Assembly: GCA_964507195.1 (NCBI GenBank)
Contig: CAZDPA010000059.1
Location: 1 to 21,607 of the forward strand
Direction of reading: 5' to 3'
Length of the DNA stretch: 21,607 bases
Source: Solimonas sp964507195
GTDB taxonomy: Bacteria; Pseudomonadota; Gammaproteobacteria; Nevskiales; Nevskiaceae
This document shows, in pieces, positions 1 to 7,292 of the stretch (positions are counted from its first letter, which is position 1; every line of letters starts with the position of its first letter). The translations under genes and the position numbers were made by a program. The notes below the pieces were generated by a model, which saw nothing but the letters and a program-made list of their open reading frames with translations, did not search any database and was not told the origin of the DNA.

Positions 1-1317
1 CGGTGGTGGCGCGGGAGTGCGCGACGGTGCCGGCGGCGGTGTGTCGGCGCGCGCAGCGAGCTTTTCGTAGGCCGACTCGCGATCGACCAGGGTTTCGTAG
101 CGGCCACCGACCGGGCTGCGGCTGATCACCAGCTTGCGCTCGTCCGGCGTGATGATGCCCATGCGCGAGCGCGGCGGGCGGATCAGCGTGCGCTCGACGA
201 TGCCGGGGATGCCTTTGTCCTGCAGCGTCGACACCAGCGCCTCGCCGACGCCGAGCTCAGTGATGGCGGTCTCGACGTTCAGATTCGGATTGCTGCGGAA
301 CGTCTCGGCGGCGGCGCGCACCGCCTTCTGGTCGCGCGGCGTGAAGGCGCGCAGCGCGTGCTGCACGCGATTGCCGAGTTGGCCGAGCACTTCATCGGGC
401 AGGTCCAGCGGATTCTGCGTCACGAAGTAGACGCCGACGCCCTTCGAGCGGATCAGGCGCACGACCTGCTCGATCTTCTCGACCAGGGCCTTGGGCGCGT
501 CCTTGAACAGCAGGTGCGCCTCGTCAAAGAAGAACACCAGCTTGGGTTTCTCGGCATCGCCCTGCTCGGGCAGGTTCTCGAACAGCTCGGACAGCAGCCA
601 CAGCAGGAAGGTCGAATACAGCTTGGGCTTCTGGAACAGCTTGTCGGCGGCCAGCACGTTGACGATGCCGCGGCCGGTCAGATCGGTGCGCATGAAGTCG
701 TTCAGGTCCAGTGCCGGTTCGCCGAAGAAGGCTTCCGCGCCGTCCTCTTCGAGCTGCAGCAGCGCGCGCTGGATCGCACCGATCGAGGCCTTGCTGACGA
801 GACCGTATTCGCTCCCCAGCGCCTTGGCGTTGTCGGCGACGTGCATCAGCGTCGCGCGCAGATCCTTGAGATCCAGCAACAGCAGGCCCTGGTCATCGGC
901 GTACTTGAACACCAGGCTCAGCACTGCGTCCTGCACATCGGACAGATCGAGCAGGCGCGACAACAGCAGTGGCCCCATGTCCGACACCGTCGCGCGGATC
1001 GGGTGCCCGGACGCGCCGAACACATCCCAGAACACGGTCGGGCACGCAGCAGCTGCGTAATTTGCAACGCCGATCTGCGCAGCGCGCTCGACCAGCTTGG
1101 GCTTGGCCTCGCCAGCCATCGCAATGCCGGACAGATCGCCCTTGATGTCCGCCGCGAACACCGGCACGCCGATCTCGGAAAACCCTTCGGCAAGGATCTG
1201 CAGCGTCACCGTCTTGCCGGTGCCGGTCGCGCCGGCAACGAGGCCGTGACGATTGGCGTAGGCACCGAGAATGAGCTGCGCGGTTTCGCCTTTGCCAATA
1301 AGGATGTCAGTCGTCAT
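1..1317 (-). CDS. yjgR: YjgR/HerA-type ATPase (DUF853), 3' end outside window
   Basis: This is the first 439 codons of a DUF853 protein, related to the motor domain of HerA helicases; the reading frame runs off the left edge. A Walker A motif GATGTGKT lies at residues 29-36. A Walker B motif, a run of hydrophobic residues ending in FFFDEAH, lies at about 260-268. Other stretches typical of YjgR are ADIKGDLSG, HPIRATVSDMGPLL, RLIRSKGVGVYFVTQNP, LGNRVQHALRAFTPRDQKAV and, near the edge, PVGGRYETLVDRESAYEKL. E. coli YjgR is about 500 residues, so about 60 residues are missing; just before the edge the chain becomes proline-rich. The ATG at 1317 has an AGGGA Shine-Dalgarno sequence at 1325-1329 with a 7-nt gap. 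The protein is an ATP-binding, probably DNA- or protein-translocating ATPase of unknown physiological role. Family assignment is firm; function is not known. Confidence 0.95.
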   Translation of the reverse strand, partial: MTTDILIGKGETAQLILGAYANRHGLVAGATGTGKTVTLQILAEGFSEIGVPVFAADIKGDLSGIAMAGEAKPKLVERAAQIGVANYAAAACPTVFWDVFGASGHPIRATVSDMGPLLLSRLLDLSDVQDAVLSLVFKYADDQGLLLLDLKDLRATLMHVADNAKALGSEYGLVSKASIGAIQRALLQLEEDGAEAFFGEPALDLNDFMRTDLTGRGIVNVLAADKLFQKPKLYSTFLLWLLSELFENLPEQGDAEKPKLVFFFDEAHLLFKDAPKALVEKIEQVVRLIRSKGVGVYFVTQNPLDLPDEVLGQLGNRVQHALRAFTPRDQKAVRAAAETFRSNPNLNVETAITELGVGEALVSTLQDKGIPGIVERTLIRPPRSRMGIITPDERKLVISRSPVGGRYETLVDRESAYEKLAARADTPPPAPSRTPAPPP

Positions 1318-1368
1318 GTGTTCGTCCCTGAATGTTGTGCTCTTGTCGTTGACCATCTTAGCCGCTGG

Positions 1369-2268
1369 TCAGCAGCTTTCGACTATCCACTGCGACGCCA
1401 CTTTCATCGCCGCCTCACTGACGATGATTCCGAGATGGAGACCGTCATTGAGGAATACGACGCGCGCGTCCGGCTTGTGCGGAAGAATGCCCGACTCGAA
1501 TGCAGCGGTATGAAAAGCCTCATCCGCAGTGCCCACGATGATCAGCAGCGGCGAGGCCGCTTTCTCGAGAGACTTCCGGTAGTCATCCGGGTGCAAGCCG
1601 TTCATGAGCCGAAATGAATACTCCAGCGTTTCGTAGCCGTTGTGGTACTTCTCCGGCAAGTTGAACCTGAGCACCTTGGTGCCGTCGTAGCGTTTGACGC
1701 CAAGACCATTGAGCAGGGAGATTCCGACGATCTTCCCGATGCTTGGCGTCGCCCACCCGCCAGCACCCCTCCTGGACATCGGCGCCTTGTGTCCCAGATA
1801 AGGCGCCAATAGCAACAGGCCGCTGGCCAACTCGCCGTGCCTGCTTCCGCCAAAACGCAGCGCGAGACCTCCGCCGGAAGAATGCCCGCCTACGATGAAC
1901 CGGGCATCAGAACCTGACTGGCTTTTGATGTGCCCGATCAGATCGGCAAGGTCTTCCTCGAGCTGATCAACATGGTCTATGTCTCCTCGCCGCACGGGAT
2001 TCGGGCCATGCCCGCGCAGGTCGGGCAGATAGACAGTGGCAATGCCGCTGCTGCTGAAATGTTTCGCGAAGGCGTGCAGATAGGCGCTGTGCGCCGAAGA
2101 ACCGTGGATCAGGATCGCGTGACGGCTGGAAGCAGCGCATGGATATCTGCGAAACGACAACTCGGTGCCATCCCGTGCGCGGTATGGCTCCAGCGGGGCC
2201 ATTTCATCGATCTGATTTCGCAGCGGGAATAGCTCGGCGAATTTGAATGGCTCGGCTGGCTCGGTCAC
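1369..2268 (-). CDS. alpha/beta hydrolase (lysophospholipase-like serine hydrolase)
   Basis: A 299-residue alpha/beta-hydrolase with a complete apparent triad. The oxyanion-hole HG is in ILIHGSSAHS (about 53-61). A DLRGHG segment is at 83-88. The nucleophile elbow G-H-S-S-G places Ser130, the acid is probably Asp249 (VGTADEAF) and the base His278 (DGLHLG). No signal peptide is visible, so it is probably cytoplasmic. The fold and the LRGHG segment suggest an esterase or monoacylglycerol-lipase/lysophospholipase type enzyme, but the substrate cannot be read from the sequence. The start at 2268 is GTG with no clear Shine-Dalgarno sequence, and the frame stays open some way upstream, so the N-terminus is uncertain. 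It lies between yjgR and the LysR gene on the same strand, with 75 bp to the LysR stop. Its DNA looks less GC-rich than its neighbours (63 of 120 bases counted at 1561-1680). Confidence 0.9.
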   Translation of the reverse strand: MTEPAEPFKFAELFPLRNQIDEMAPLEPYRARDGTELSFRRYPCAASSRHAILIHGSSAHSAYLHAFAKHFSSSGIATVYLPDLRGHGPNPVRRGDIDHVDQLEEDLADLIGHIKSQSGSDARFIVGGHSSGGGLALRFGGSRHGELASGLLLLAPYLGHKAPMSRRGAGGWATPSIGKIVGISLLNGLGVKRYDGTKVLRFNLPEKYHNGYETLEYSFRLMNGLHPDDYRKSLEKAASPLLIIVGTADEAFHTAAFESGILPHKPDARVVFLNDGLHLGIIVSEAAMKVASQWIVESC

Positions 2269-2343
2269 TGAAGGCTCGGCTAAGGCGGCTGATACCGTTG
2301 ATACGCAGATGCTAGCAGCGCGCCTTGAGCCTCAGGCTACGGG

Positions 2344-3255
2344 CTACTTCGGCAGGTGCTCGACCGTCGTGATCAACTGCTCGCGCAGCCAGCGGTTCGC
2401 CGGCTCGCTGTCGACGCTCGCATGCCAGTACAGATACGCATCCATCGACGGCATGTCCATCGGGAACGCGAGGATCTGGTTGTTGAACTGCTGGTTGGCG
2501 ATCTGCGCGTAGCGTTCCGGCATCGTCAGCAGCAGATCGCTCTGGCTGACGACACGGCACGCGGCGAAGTAGTGCTGGCAGCGCAGGCGGACGCGGCGCT
2601 TGAGGCCTTGACGGTTGAGCTCGACATCTTCCATGCCGGGGCCGCTGCGCCGCGAACTGACGAGCACGTGGTGCGCGCGCAGGTAGGCGGCGAGATTGAG
2701 CGACTTCGCGGTGGCGGGATGACCCGCGCGGGCGACGACGACGAGCCGGTCGGTCGAGACCAGCTGGTGGCGGATTTCGTCGGACAGCGGCAGCAGCACG
2801 TCGAGTGCGGCGTCGAGGCTGCCGGCGGCGAGCTCGGAGTCCAGCGTGCGGCGATCAGTGCGGATCGCGCTGATGTCGACCGACGGCGCAGCCGTCGCAA
2901 CCCGTGCCAGCAGCGGCGGCAGGACGGTGGCTTCGAGCACGTCGCGTACGGCAATCTGGAAATGCCGCTGGGTCGTCGCCGGATCGAACTGCTGCAGCTC
3001 GTTGAGCGTGACTTCGAGACTGTGCAGGGTGCGCCGCACCGGCTGCATCAGGCTGCGCGCGAGCGGTGTCGGCACCATGCGCCGGCCTTCGCGGATGAAC
3101 AGCGGGTCGTTGAACATCTCGCGCAGACGGCCGAGCGCGTGGCTGATCGCCGGCTGGGTCAGATGCAGCTTCTCGCCGGCCTTGGTGATGCCGCCCTCGC
3201 TGAAGATCGCGTCGAGCACGACCAGCAGATTCAGATCGATACGATGCAGATGCAC
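2344..3255 (-). CDS. LysR-family transcriptional regulator
   Basis: A 303-residue LysR-type regulator of the usual family length. The N-terminal winged helix-turn-helix includes IDLNLLVVLDAIFSEGGITKAGEKLHLTQPAISHALGRLRE (about residues 6-46), followed by the family's DPLFIREGRRMVPTPLA segment. A periplasmic-binding-protein-like inducer domain fills residues about 95-300. The sequence style, with LxxxxP followed by H-F-x-I, recalls the NodD/LinR-like LysR subgroup. It is divergent from the seven-gene fatty-acyl operon starting at 3356, with 100 bp between the two starts, so it is the likely local regulator of that operon. The start is GTG at 3255; the ATG upstream is closed off by an in-frame TAA, which supports GTG. 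A GGGA a few bases upstream may act as ribosome-binding site. The inducer is unknown; an acyl-CoA or oxo-acid would fit. Confidence 0.93.
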   Translation of the reverse strand: MHLHRIDLNLLVVLDAIFSEGGITKAGEKLHLTQPAISHALGRLREMFNDPLFIREGRRMVPTPLARSLMQPVRRTLHSLEVTLNELQQFDPATTQRHFQIAVRDVLEATVLPPLLARVATAAPSVDISAIRTDRRTLDSELAAGSLDAALDVLLPLSDEIRHQLVSTDRLVVVARAGHPATAKSLNLAAYLRAHHVLVSSRRSGPGMEDVELNRQGLKRRVRLRCQHYFAACRVVSQSDLLLTMPERYAQIANQQFNNQILAFPMDMPSMDAYLYWHASVDSEPANRWLREQLITTVEHLPK

Positions 3256-3282
3256 CGTCTTTATCCCAGGGGATGCAGATTA

Positions 3283-3295
3283 TTCATTGGAATGA
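3283..3295. promoter_or_regulatory. candidate LysR box (T-N11-A) between divergent starts
   Basis: A T-N11-A pattern with an internal dyad TCATT-GG-AATGA (3284-3295) lies in the 100-bp gap between the divergent LysR and SDR genes. It is 28 bp from the LysR start and about 60 bp from the SDR start, as expected for an autoregulated LysR-type regulator controlling its divergent operon. A TTGGAA at 3287-3292 could be part of a -35 element for the operon, but no convincing -10 follows. Pattern seen in the sequence; regulatory role inferred. Confidence 0.4.
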
Positions 3296-3355
3296 TCCTA
3301 AGCCCAGGCCTAGTCTGCGGCAAGCTCCGCAAACCCCTGCCCCAGAGACCCTGCC

Positions 3356-4144
3356 ATGACCGACAACCCGACCCCCGCCCCGAAGCAGATGTTCGACCTC
3401 AGCGGCAAGGTGGCGCTGGTCACCGGCGCAAGCCGCGGCATCGGCGAGTCGATCGCCAAGACCCTCGGCGCCTACGGCGCGCACGTGATCGTGTCGAGCC
3501 GCAAGATCGATGGCTGCGACCGCGTTGTCGATGAGATCAAGGCCGCGGGCGGTTCGGCCGAAGCCTTTGCCTGCCATATCGGCGAGATGGCGCAGATCGA
3601 TGCGGTGTTCGCGATGATCGAGCAGAAGCACGGCCGCCTCGACATCCTCGTCAACAACGCAGCTGCCAACCCTTATTTCGGCCCGATTGCCGACACCGAC
3701 CTGAGCGCGTTCCAGAAGACCCTCGACGTCAACATCCGCGGCTACTTCTTCATGTCGGCCGCCGGCTACAAGCTGATGAAGAAGAACGGCGGCGGCGCGA
3801 TCGTCAACACCGCATCGGTCAACGGCGTGATCCCGGGCCCGTACCAGGGCATCTACTCGATCACCAAGGCCGCGGTGATCTCGATGACCCATGCCTGCGC
3901 CAAGGAGTGGGCGCCTGAGCACGTGCGCGTCAACGCGCTGCTGCCGGGCATCACCGATACGAAATTCGCGTCGGCGCTGGTCAACAATCCGCAGCTGATG
4001 AAGGTCATGGGCGGCAAGGTGCCGATGGCGCGCGTCGCGCATCCGGATGAGATGGCCGCGGCGGTGCTGTACCTGGTGTCGCCGGGCGCGAGCTATACCA
4101 CCGGTGTCTGTCTGAACGTCGACGGCGGCTACCTGACCGCATAA
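3356..4144 (+). CDS. SDR-family oxidoreductase (NADP(H)-type)
   Basis: A 262-residue classical short-chain dehydrogenase/reductase. The nucleotide motif TGASRGIG is at 23-30, NNAA at 100-103 and the structural Asn at 126. The catalytic residues are Ser154 with Tyr167 and Lys171 (YSITK). The second beta strand ends in SSRK, where Arg49 favours NADP(H) over NAD(H). The C-terminus VDGGYLTA resembles DHRS4-like and 3-oxoacyl-type reductases. It is the first gene of a seven-gene plus-strand operon and is divergent from a LysR gene. In this company it probably interconverts an oxo group and a hydroxyl group on an acyl-CoA or aliphatic substrate, possibly reducing a 4-oxo acyl to 4-hydroxy like LvaD of levulinate catabolism; that is inference. 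The ATG at 3356 has only a weak AGAGA 7 nt upstream. Confidence 0.94.
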   Translation: MTDNPTPAPKQMFDLSGKVALVTGASRGIGESIAKTLGAYGAHVIVSSRKIDGCDRVVDEIKAAGGSAEAFACHIGEMAQIDAVFAMIEQKHGRLDILVNNAAANPYFGPIADTDLSAFQKTLDVNIRGYFFMSAAGYKLMKKNGGGAIVNTASVNGVIPGPYQGIYSITKAAVISMTHACAKEWAPEHVRVNALLPGITDTKFASALVNNPQLMKVMGGKVPMARVAHPDEMAAAVLYLVSPGASYTTGVCLNVDGGYLTA

Positions 4145-4147
4145 GCC

Positions 4148-4978
4148 ATGAACGAACTCAAGGGCAAGGTTGCCGTCATCACCGGCGCGGGCAGCGGCTT
4201 CGGTCGCGAACTCGCGATTCTCTGCGCCGCCGAAGGCATGCGCCTTGCGCTTGCAGACATCAACGAAGATGCACTGCGCGCAACCCAGGCATTGCTGCGG
4301 GCGCATGCGCAGGTGCTGCTGCAGAAAGTGGACGTGTCGAAGGCCGAATCGGTCGAATCTCTCGCGACCGCGACCTACGCAAAGTTCGGTGCCGCGAACC
4401 TGCTGTTCAACAACGCCGGCGTCGCCGTCGCCGGACCGACCTGGACGACGACGCTCGACGAATGGGATTGGGTCACCGGCGTCAACCTGATGGGGGTCGT
4501 GCACGGCATCCGCAGCTTGGTGCCCCGCATGCTCGAACAGAAAGATGCCTGTCATATCGTCAACGCCGCCTCGGTAGCCGGCCTGCTCGCAGTGCCGGCA
4601 TCGAGCATCTACTGCGTGACAAAGCACAGCGTCGTCGTGATGTCGGAAGTCCTGCACCATGAGCTGACTGCGGCGCACGCGGACATCGGCGTGTCGGTGC
4701 TATGCCCGGCCTTCGTCAACACTGGCATCGCCGATTCCCCGTCGCATCGCCCTGAAGGACTCACCGCCGCCAATCCACTCGCCGCCGAATACGAAGAGCG
4801 TGTCCGCAAGGCCGTGCGCTCCGGCAAGCTGTCGGCCACCGACGTCGCGCGCATCACGATGGATGCCGTCAAGACGAAGCGCTTCTACATCCTGACGCAC
4901 CCGAACATCAAACCTGCGGTCGAGATGCGCCTGCGCGACATTCTCGATGGCCGCGCGCCGACGAATCCGATGCCGTAA
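4148..4978 (+). CDS. SDR-family oxidoreductase (NAD(H)-type)
   Basis: A 276-residue classical SDR starting 3 nt after the stop of the preceding SDR, so the two are almost certainly co-translated. TGAGSGFG is at 12-19, NNAG at 88-91 and the structural Asn at 113. The catalytic residues are Ser142 with Tyr155 and Lys159 (YCVTK). Asp37 at the end of the second beta strand points to NAD(H), in contrast to the NADP(H)-type arginine of its neighbour. Having one NAD- and one NADP-preferring SDR side by side suggests opposite directions: one oxidises a hydroxyl, the other reduces a ketone. The last 60 residues (RKAVRSGKLSATDVARITMDAV and RFYILTHPN) match the SDR subgroup often found in actinobacterial and proteobacterial lipid and steroid clusters. 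Substrate unknown. Confidence 0.94.
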   Translation: MNELKGKVAVITGAGSGFGRELAILCAAEGMRLALADINEDALRATQALLRAHAQVLLQKVDVSKAESVESLATATYAKFGAANLLFNNAGVAVAGPTWTTTLDEWDWVTGVNLMGVVHGIRSLVPRMLEQKDACHIVNAASVAGLLAVPASSIYCVTKHSVVVMSEVLHHELTAAHADIGVSVLCPAFVNTGIADSPSHRPEGLTAANPLAAEYEERVRKAVRSGKLSATDVARITMDAVKTKRFYILTHPNIKPAVEMRLRDILDGRAPTNPMP

Positions 4979-4990
4979 CCCATTACAACT

Positions 4991-5114
4991 CGTCATGCCC
5001 GCGAAAGCGGGCATCCAGGGCGGAGAGCACAGCGCTTCTTAACCCTGGATGACTCGCTACGCTCGCCCTTCGGACGTTCGATGCGAGCATCGTCCCGCAT
5101 TCGCGGGAATGACG
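4991..5114. repeat. 124-bp nested palindromic intergenic repeat
   Basis: The ends are imperfect inverted repeats of about 21 bp (CGTCATGCCCGCGAA at the left; the reverse complement of the right end begins CGTCATTCCCGCGAA). Each end is itself a hairpin: GCCCGC-GAAA-GCGGGC at 4997-5012 and CCCGC-ATTC-GCGGG at 5094-5107. An inner pair, CATCCAGGG at 5012-5020 with CCCTGGATG at 5043-5051, nests inside. It fills most of the gap between the second SDR and the quinone reductase. The arm sequence resembles short dispersed repeats widespread in proteobacteria, such as the Neisseria dRS3 type. It has no coding capacity of its own. Confidence 0.8.
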
Positions 5115-5139
5115 GATCAAGAGTTCTGAGGAACATTTC

Positions 5140-6123
5140 ATGAAAGCCCTGCTCTGCAAATCCTACGGCCCGCCAGAAACCCTGGTGCTCGAAGACGTCG
5201 TGATCGGCCAGCCCGATGAATACCAGGCGCTGGTGCGCGTGCACGCCGCCGGCGTCAATTTTCCCGACACCCTGATCATCGAAGGCAAGTACCAGTTCAA
5301 GCCGGACCTGCCGTTCTCGGCCGGCGGTGAATGCTCGGGGGTGGTTGAAGCGGTCGGCACCAAGGTCAAGAACGTCAAGGCTGGCGACAAGGTGATTGCA
5401 TTCACCGGCTGGGGGGCGTTTGCCGAACTGCTGCTCGCCGATTCGCGCGCACTGATCCCGATGCCGGCCGAAATGGACTACGTCACCGCCGCCTCGTTCG
5501 TGATGACGTACGCGACCTCGTATCACGCACTGAAGGATCGCGCCGCCCTCAAGGCCGGCGAAACCCTGCTCGTGCTCGGCGCCTCCGGCGGCGTCGGCCT
5601 CGCCGCGATCGAGATCGGCAAGGCACTCGGCGCCAAGGTCATCGCCGCTGCGTCGACCGCCGAGAAGCTTGCGGTCTGCAAGGACCACGGTGCCAACGAA
5701 CTGATCAACTACACGAGCGAAGATCTGAAGGCACGCATCAAGGAGCTGACCGGCGGCAAGGGCGTCAATGTCGTCTACGATCCGGTCGGCGGTGATTACA
5801 GCGAGGCGGCGTTTCGCAGCATTGCGTGGCGCGGGCGTTTCCTGGTCATCGGTTTTGCCAACGGCGAGATCCCGAAGATTCCGCTGAACCTGCCGCTGCT
5901 CAAGGGCGCGGATATCGTCGGCGTGTTCTGGGGCGACTACGCCAAGCGCGAAGCGATGAACAATCTGATGGATCTGCGCGTGCTGCTGGGCTGGCTCAAG
6001 GAAGGCAAGCTCAAGCCGCATATCGCCGGCACGTTCCCGCTTTCGCAGGGTGCTGCCGCGATCCGCCAGCTGATGGATCGCAAGGTCTCCGGCAAGCTTG
6101 TCATCACGCCGCAGGAAGCCTGA
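5140..6123 (+). CDS. NADPH:quinone oxidoreductase-like MDR protein (zeta-crystallin type)
   Basis: A 327-residue zinc-independent medium-chain dehydrogenase/reductase of the quinone oxidoreductase family. The N-terminal GroES-like part has the family pattern VNFPDTLIIEGKYQFKPDLPFSAGGECSGVVEAVG (about 39-73). The NADPH-binding loop is LGASGGVG at 146-153, and no zinc-ligand cysteine cluster is seen. Members reduce quinones or the double bond of enones and enoyl thioesters such as acryloyl-CoA. In this operon it may saturate an alpha,beta-unsaturated acyl or ketone intermediate. The start has a good Shine-Dalgarno sequence, TGAGGA at 5127-5132, with a 7-nt gap. It follows a 124-bp palindromic repeat and ends 2 nt before the phosphotransferase gene, a pair conserved in many ACAD10/11-like clusters (family knowledge). 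The exact substrate is unknown. Confidence 0.92.
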   Translation: MKALLCKSYGPPETLVLEDVVIGQPDEYQALVRVHAAGVNFPDTLIIEGKYQFKPDLPFSAGGECSGVVEAVGTKVKNVKAGDKVIAFTGWGAFAELLLADSRALIPMPAEMDYVTAASFVMTYATSYHALKDRAALKAGETLLVLGASGGVGLAAIEIGKALGAKVIAAASTAEKLAVCKDHGANELINYTSEDLKARIKELTGGKGVNVVYDPVGGDYSEAAFRSIAWRGRFLVIGFANGEIPKIPLNLPLLKGADIVGVFWGDYAKREAMNNLMDLRVLLGWLKEGKLKPHIAGTFPLSQGAAAIRQLMDRKVSGKLVITPQEA

Positions 6124-6125
6124 GC

Positions 6126-7178
6126 ATGAGCACCATTCCGGTTCAGGAGAAACATCGCTTCGACATCGCGGCGCTGCAGCGCTACATGCAGCAGCACGTT
6201 GAGGGCTTTCAAGGCGAGCTGAGCGTCGAACAGTTCAAGGGTGGTCAGTCGAATCCGACCTACAAGCTCAGCGCCGGCGGCAGGAACTACGTGCTGCGGC
6301 GCAAACCACCGGGCAAGCTGCTTGCCTCCGCGCATGCGGTCGATCGTGAATACACGGTGATCAGCGCGCTCGCCGGCAGCAAGGTGCCGGTCGCGAAAAC
6401 CTATTGCCTCTGCGAGGACGAGTCGGTGATCGGCACGGCCTTCTACATCATGGACTGCGTCGAGGGCCGCGTGCTGTGGGATCCGGCGCTGCCGGGCGAG
6501 ACGCGGGAAACGCGCGCCGCGATGTTCGACGAGATGAACCGCGTCATCGCCGCCCTGCATCAGGTCGACTACACGAAGATCGGCCTCGCCGATTACGGCA
6601 AGCCGGGTAACTACTTCGCGCGCCAGATCAGCCGCTGGACCAAGCAGTACCGTGCATCTGAGACCGAACGCATCGACGCGATGGACCGCCTGATCGCCTG
6701 GCTGCCGGAGCACATCCCGCCCGGCGACGAGACGACGATCGTCCACGGCGACTATCGCCTCGACAACATGATTTTCCACCCGACCGAGCCGCGTGTGCTT
6801 GCGGTACTCGACTGGGAACTGTCGACGCTCGGCCATCCGCTCGCCGACTTTGCGTACCACTGCATGACCTGGCACATCCCGGCCGGCGTGTTCCGCGGTC
6901 TCGGCGGCGCGAAGCTCGCCGAGCTCGGCATTCCGTCGGAGGCCGAGTACGTGCGCACCTACTGCGAGCGCACCGGCCGCGGTGCTATCGATCCCGATCA
7001 CTGGGATTTCTACATGGCCTACAACCTGTTCCGCCTCGCCGCGATCCTGCAGGGGATCGCGGGCCGCGTGAAGGACGGCACGGCTTCCAGCGCGCAGGCG
7101 CAGCAGATGGGCGCCGCCGCACGACCGCTGTCCGATCTGGCCTGGCATCAGGTCGAGAAGATTCTGGCGCGCCGTTAA
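6126..7178 (+). CDS. phosphotransferase family protein (APH fold, ACAD10/11 kinase-domain-like, LvaA-like)
   Basis: A 350-residue aminoglycoside-phosphotransferase-fold kinase. QSNPTYKL at 41-48 corresponds to the glycine-rich region and YVLRRKPPGKLL (55-66) carries the nucleotide-binding lysine region. The catalytic loop is HGDYRLDN at 207-214, with Asp209 as base and Asn214 as metal ligand. Asp229 in LDWELSTLGHPLAD is the second metal ligand. This subfamily is not an antibiotic kinase: it is the stand-alone counterpart of the kinase domain of ACAD10/ACAD11 and of LvaA. Those enzymes phosphorylate the hydroxyl of 4-hydroxyacyl-CoA so that a partner ACAD can remove it. The next gene is an ACAD11-like dehydrogenase, which strongly supports that role here. 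No small LvaB-like partner gene is visible. The ATG follows the stop of the preceding gene by 2 nt. Confidence 0.93.
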   Translation: MSTIPVQEKHRFDIAALQRYMQQHVEGFQGELSVEQFKGGQSNPTYKLSAGGRNYVLRRKPPGKLLASAHAVDREYTVISALAGSKVPVAKTYCLCEDESVIGTAFYIMDCVEGRVLWDPALPGETRETRAAMFDEMNRVIAALHQVDYTKIGLADYGKPGNYFARQISRWTKQYRASETERIDAMDRLIAWLPEHIPPGDETTIVHGDYRLDNMIFHPTEPRVLAVLDWELSTLGHPLADFAYHCMTWHIPAGVFRGLGGAKLAELGIPSEAEYVRTYCERTGRGAIDPDHWDFYMAYNLFRLAAILQGIAGRVKDGTASSAQAQQMGAAARPLSDLAWHQVEKILARR

Positions 7179-7184
7179 AGAAAT

Positions 7185-7271
7185 CTCCCCTCTCCCCTTG
7201 GGAGAGGGGCCGGGGAGAGGGCCGTCGGGACACCGCCCTCTCCCCTAACCCCTCCTCCATACGGGGAGGGG
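7185..7271. repeat. G/C-tract intergenic repeat with three hairpins
   Basis: Three consecutive stems of CCCCTCTCCC-type tracts lie between the phosphotransferase and the ACAD gene. The first is CCCCTCTCCC (7187-7196) with GGGAGAGGGG (7200-7209), loop of 3. The second is GGGGAGAGGGC (7212-7222) with its perfect complement at 7235-7245. The third is CCCCTCC (7249-7255) with GGAGGGG (7265-7271). There is no T tract, so it is not a normal intrinsic terminator. Similar repeats are scattered between genes of many GC-rich proteobacteria (general knowledge). It may tune mRNA stability inside the operon. Confidence 0.75.
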
Positions 7272-7292
7272 AACCAATTACCTGGAGTTTTT

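Noticed and set aside
358..1617. 419-codon plus-strand open frame
   Set aside because: It lies antisense to yjgR and the hydrolase, is rich in Gln/Arg/Ala repeats with no family motif, and reflects GC-biased third positions.
2356..3534. 392-codon plus-strand open frame over the LysR gene
   Set aside because: The LysR protein on the other strand is unmistakable; this frame is low-complexity and runs through the divergent promoter.
3284..4678. 464-codon minus-strand open frame over both SDR genes
   Set aside because: His/Arg/Asp-rich shadow of two clear SDR genes with all catalytic motifs.
6126..7178. Aminoglycoside resistance gene
   Set aside because: The fold is APH-like, but operon context and sequence place it with ACAD10/11- and LvaA-type acyl-CoA-linked kinases.
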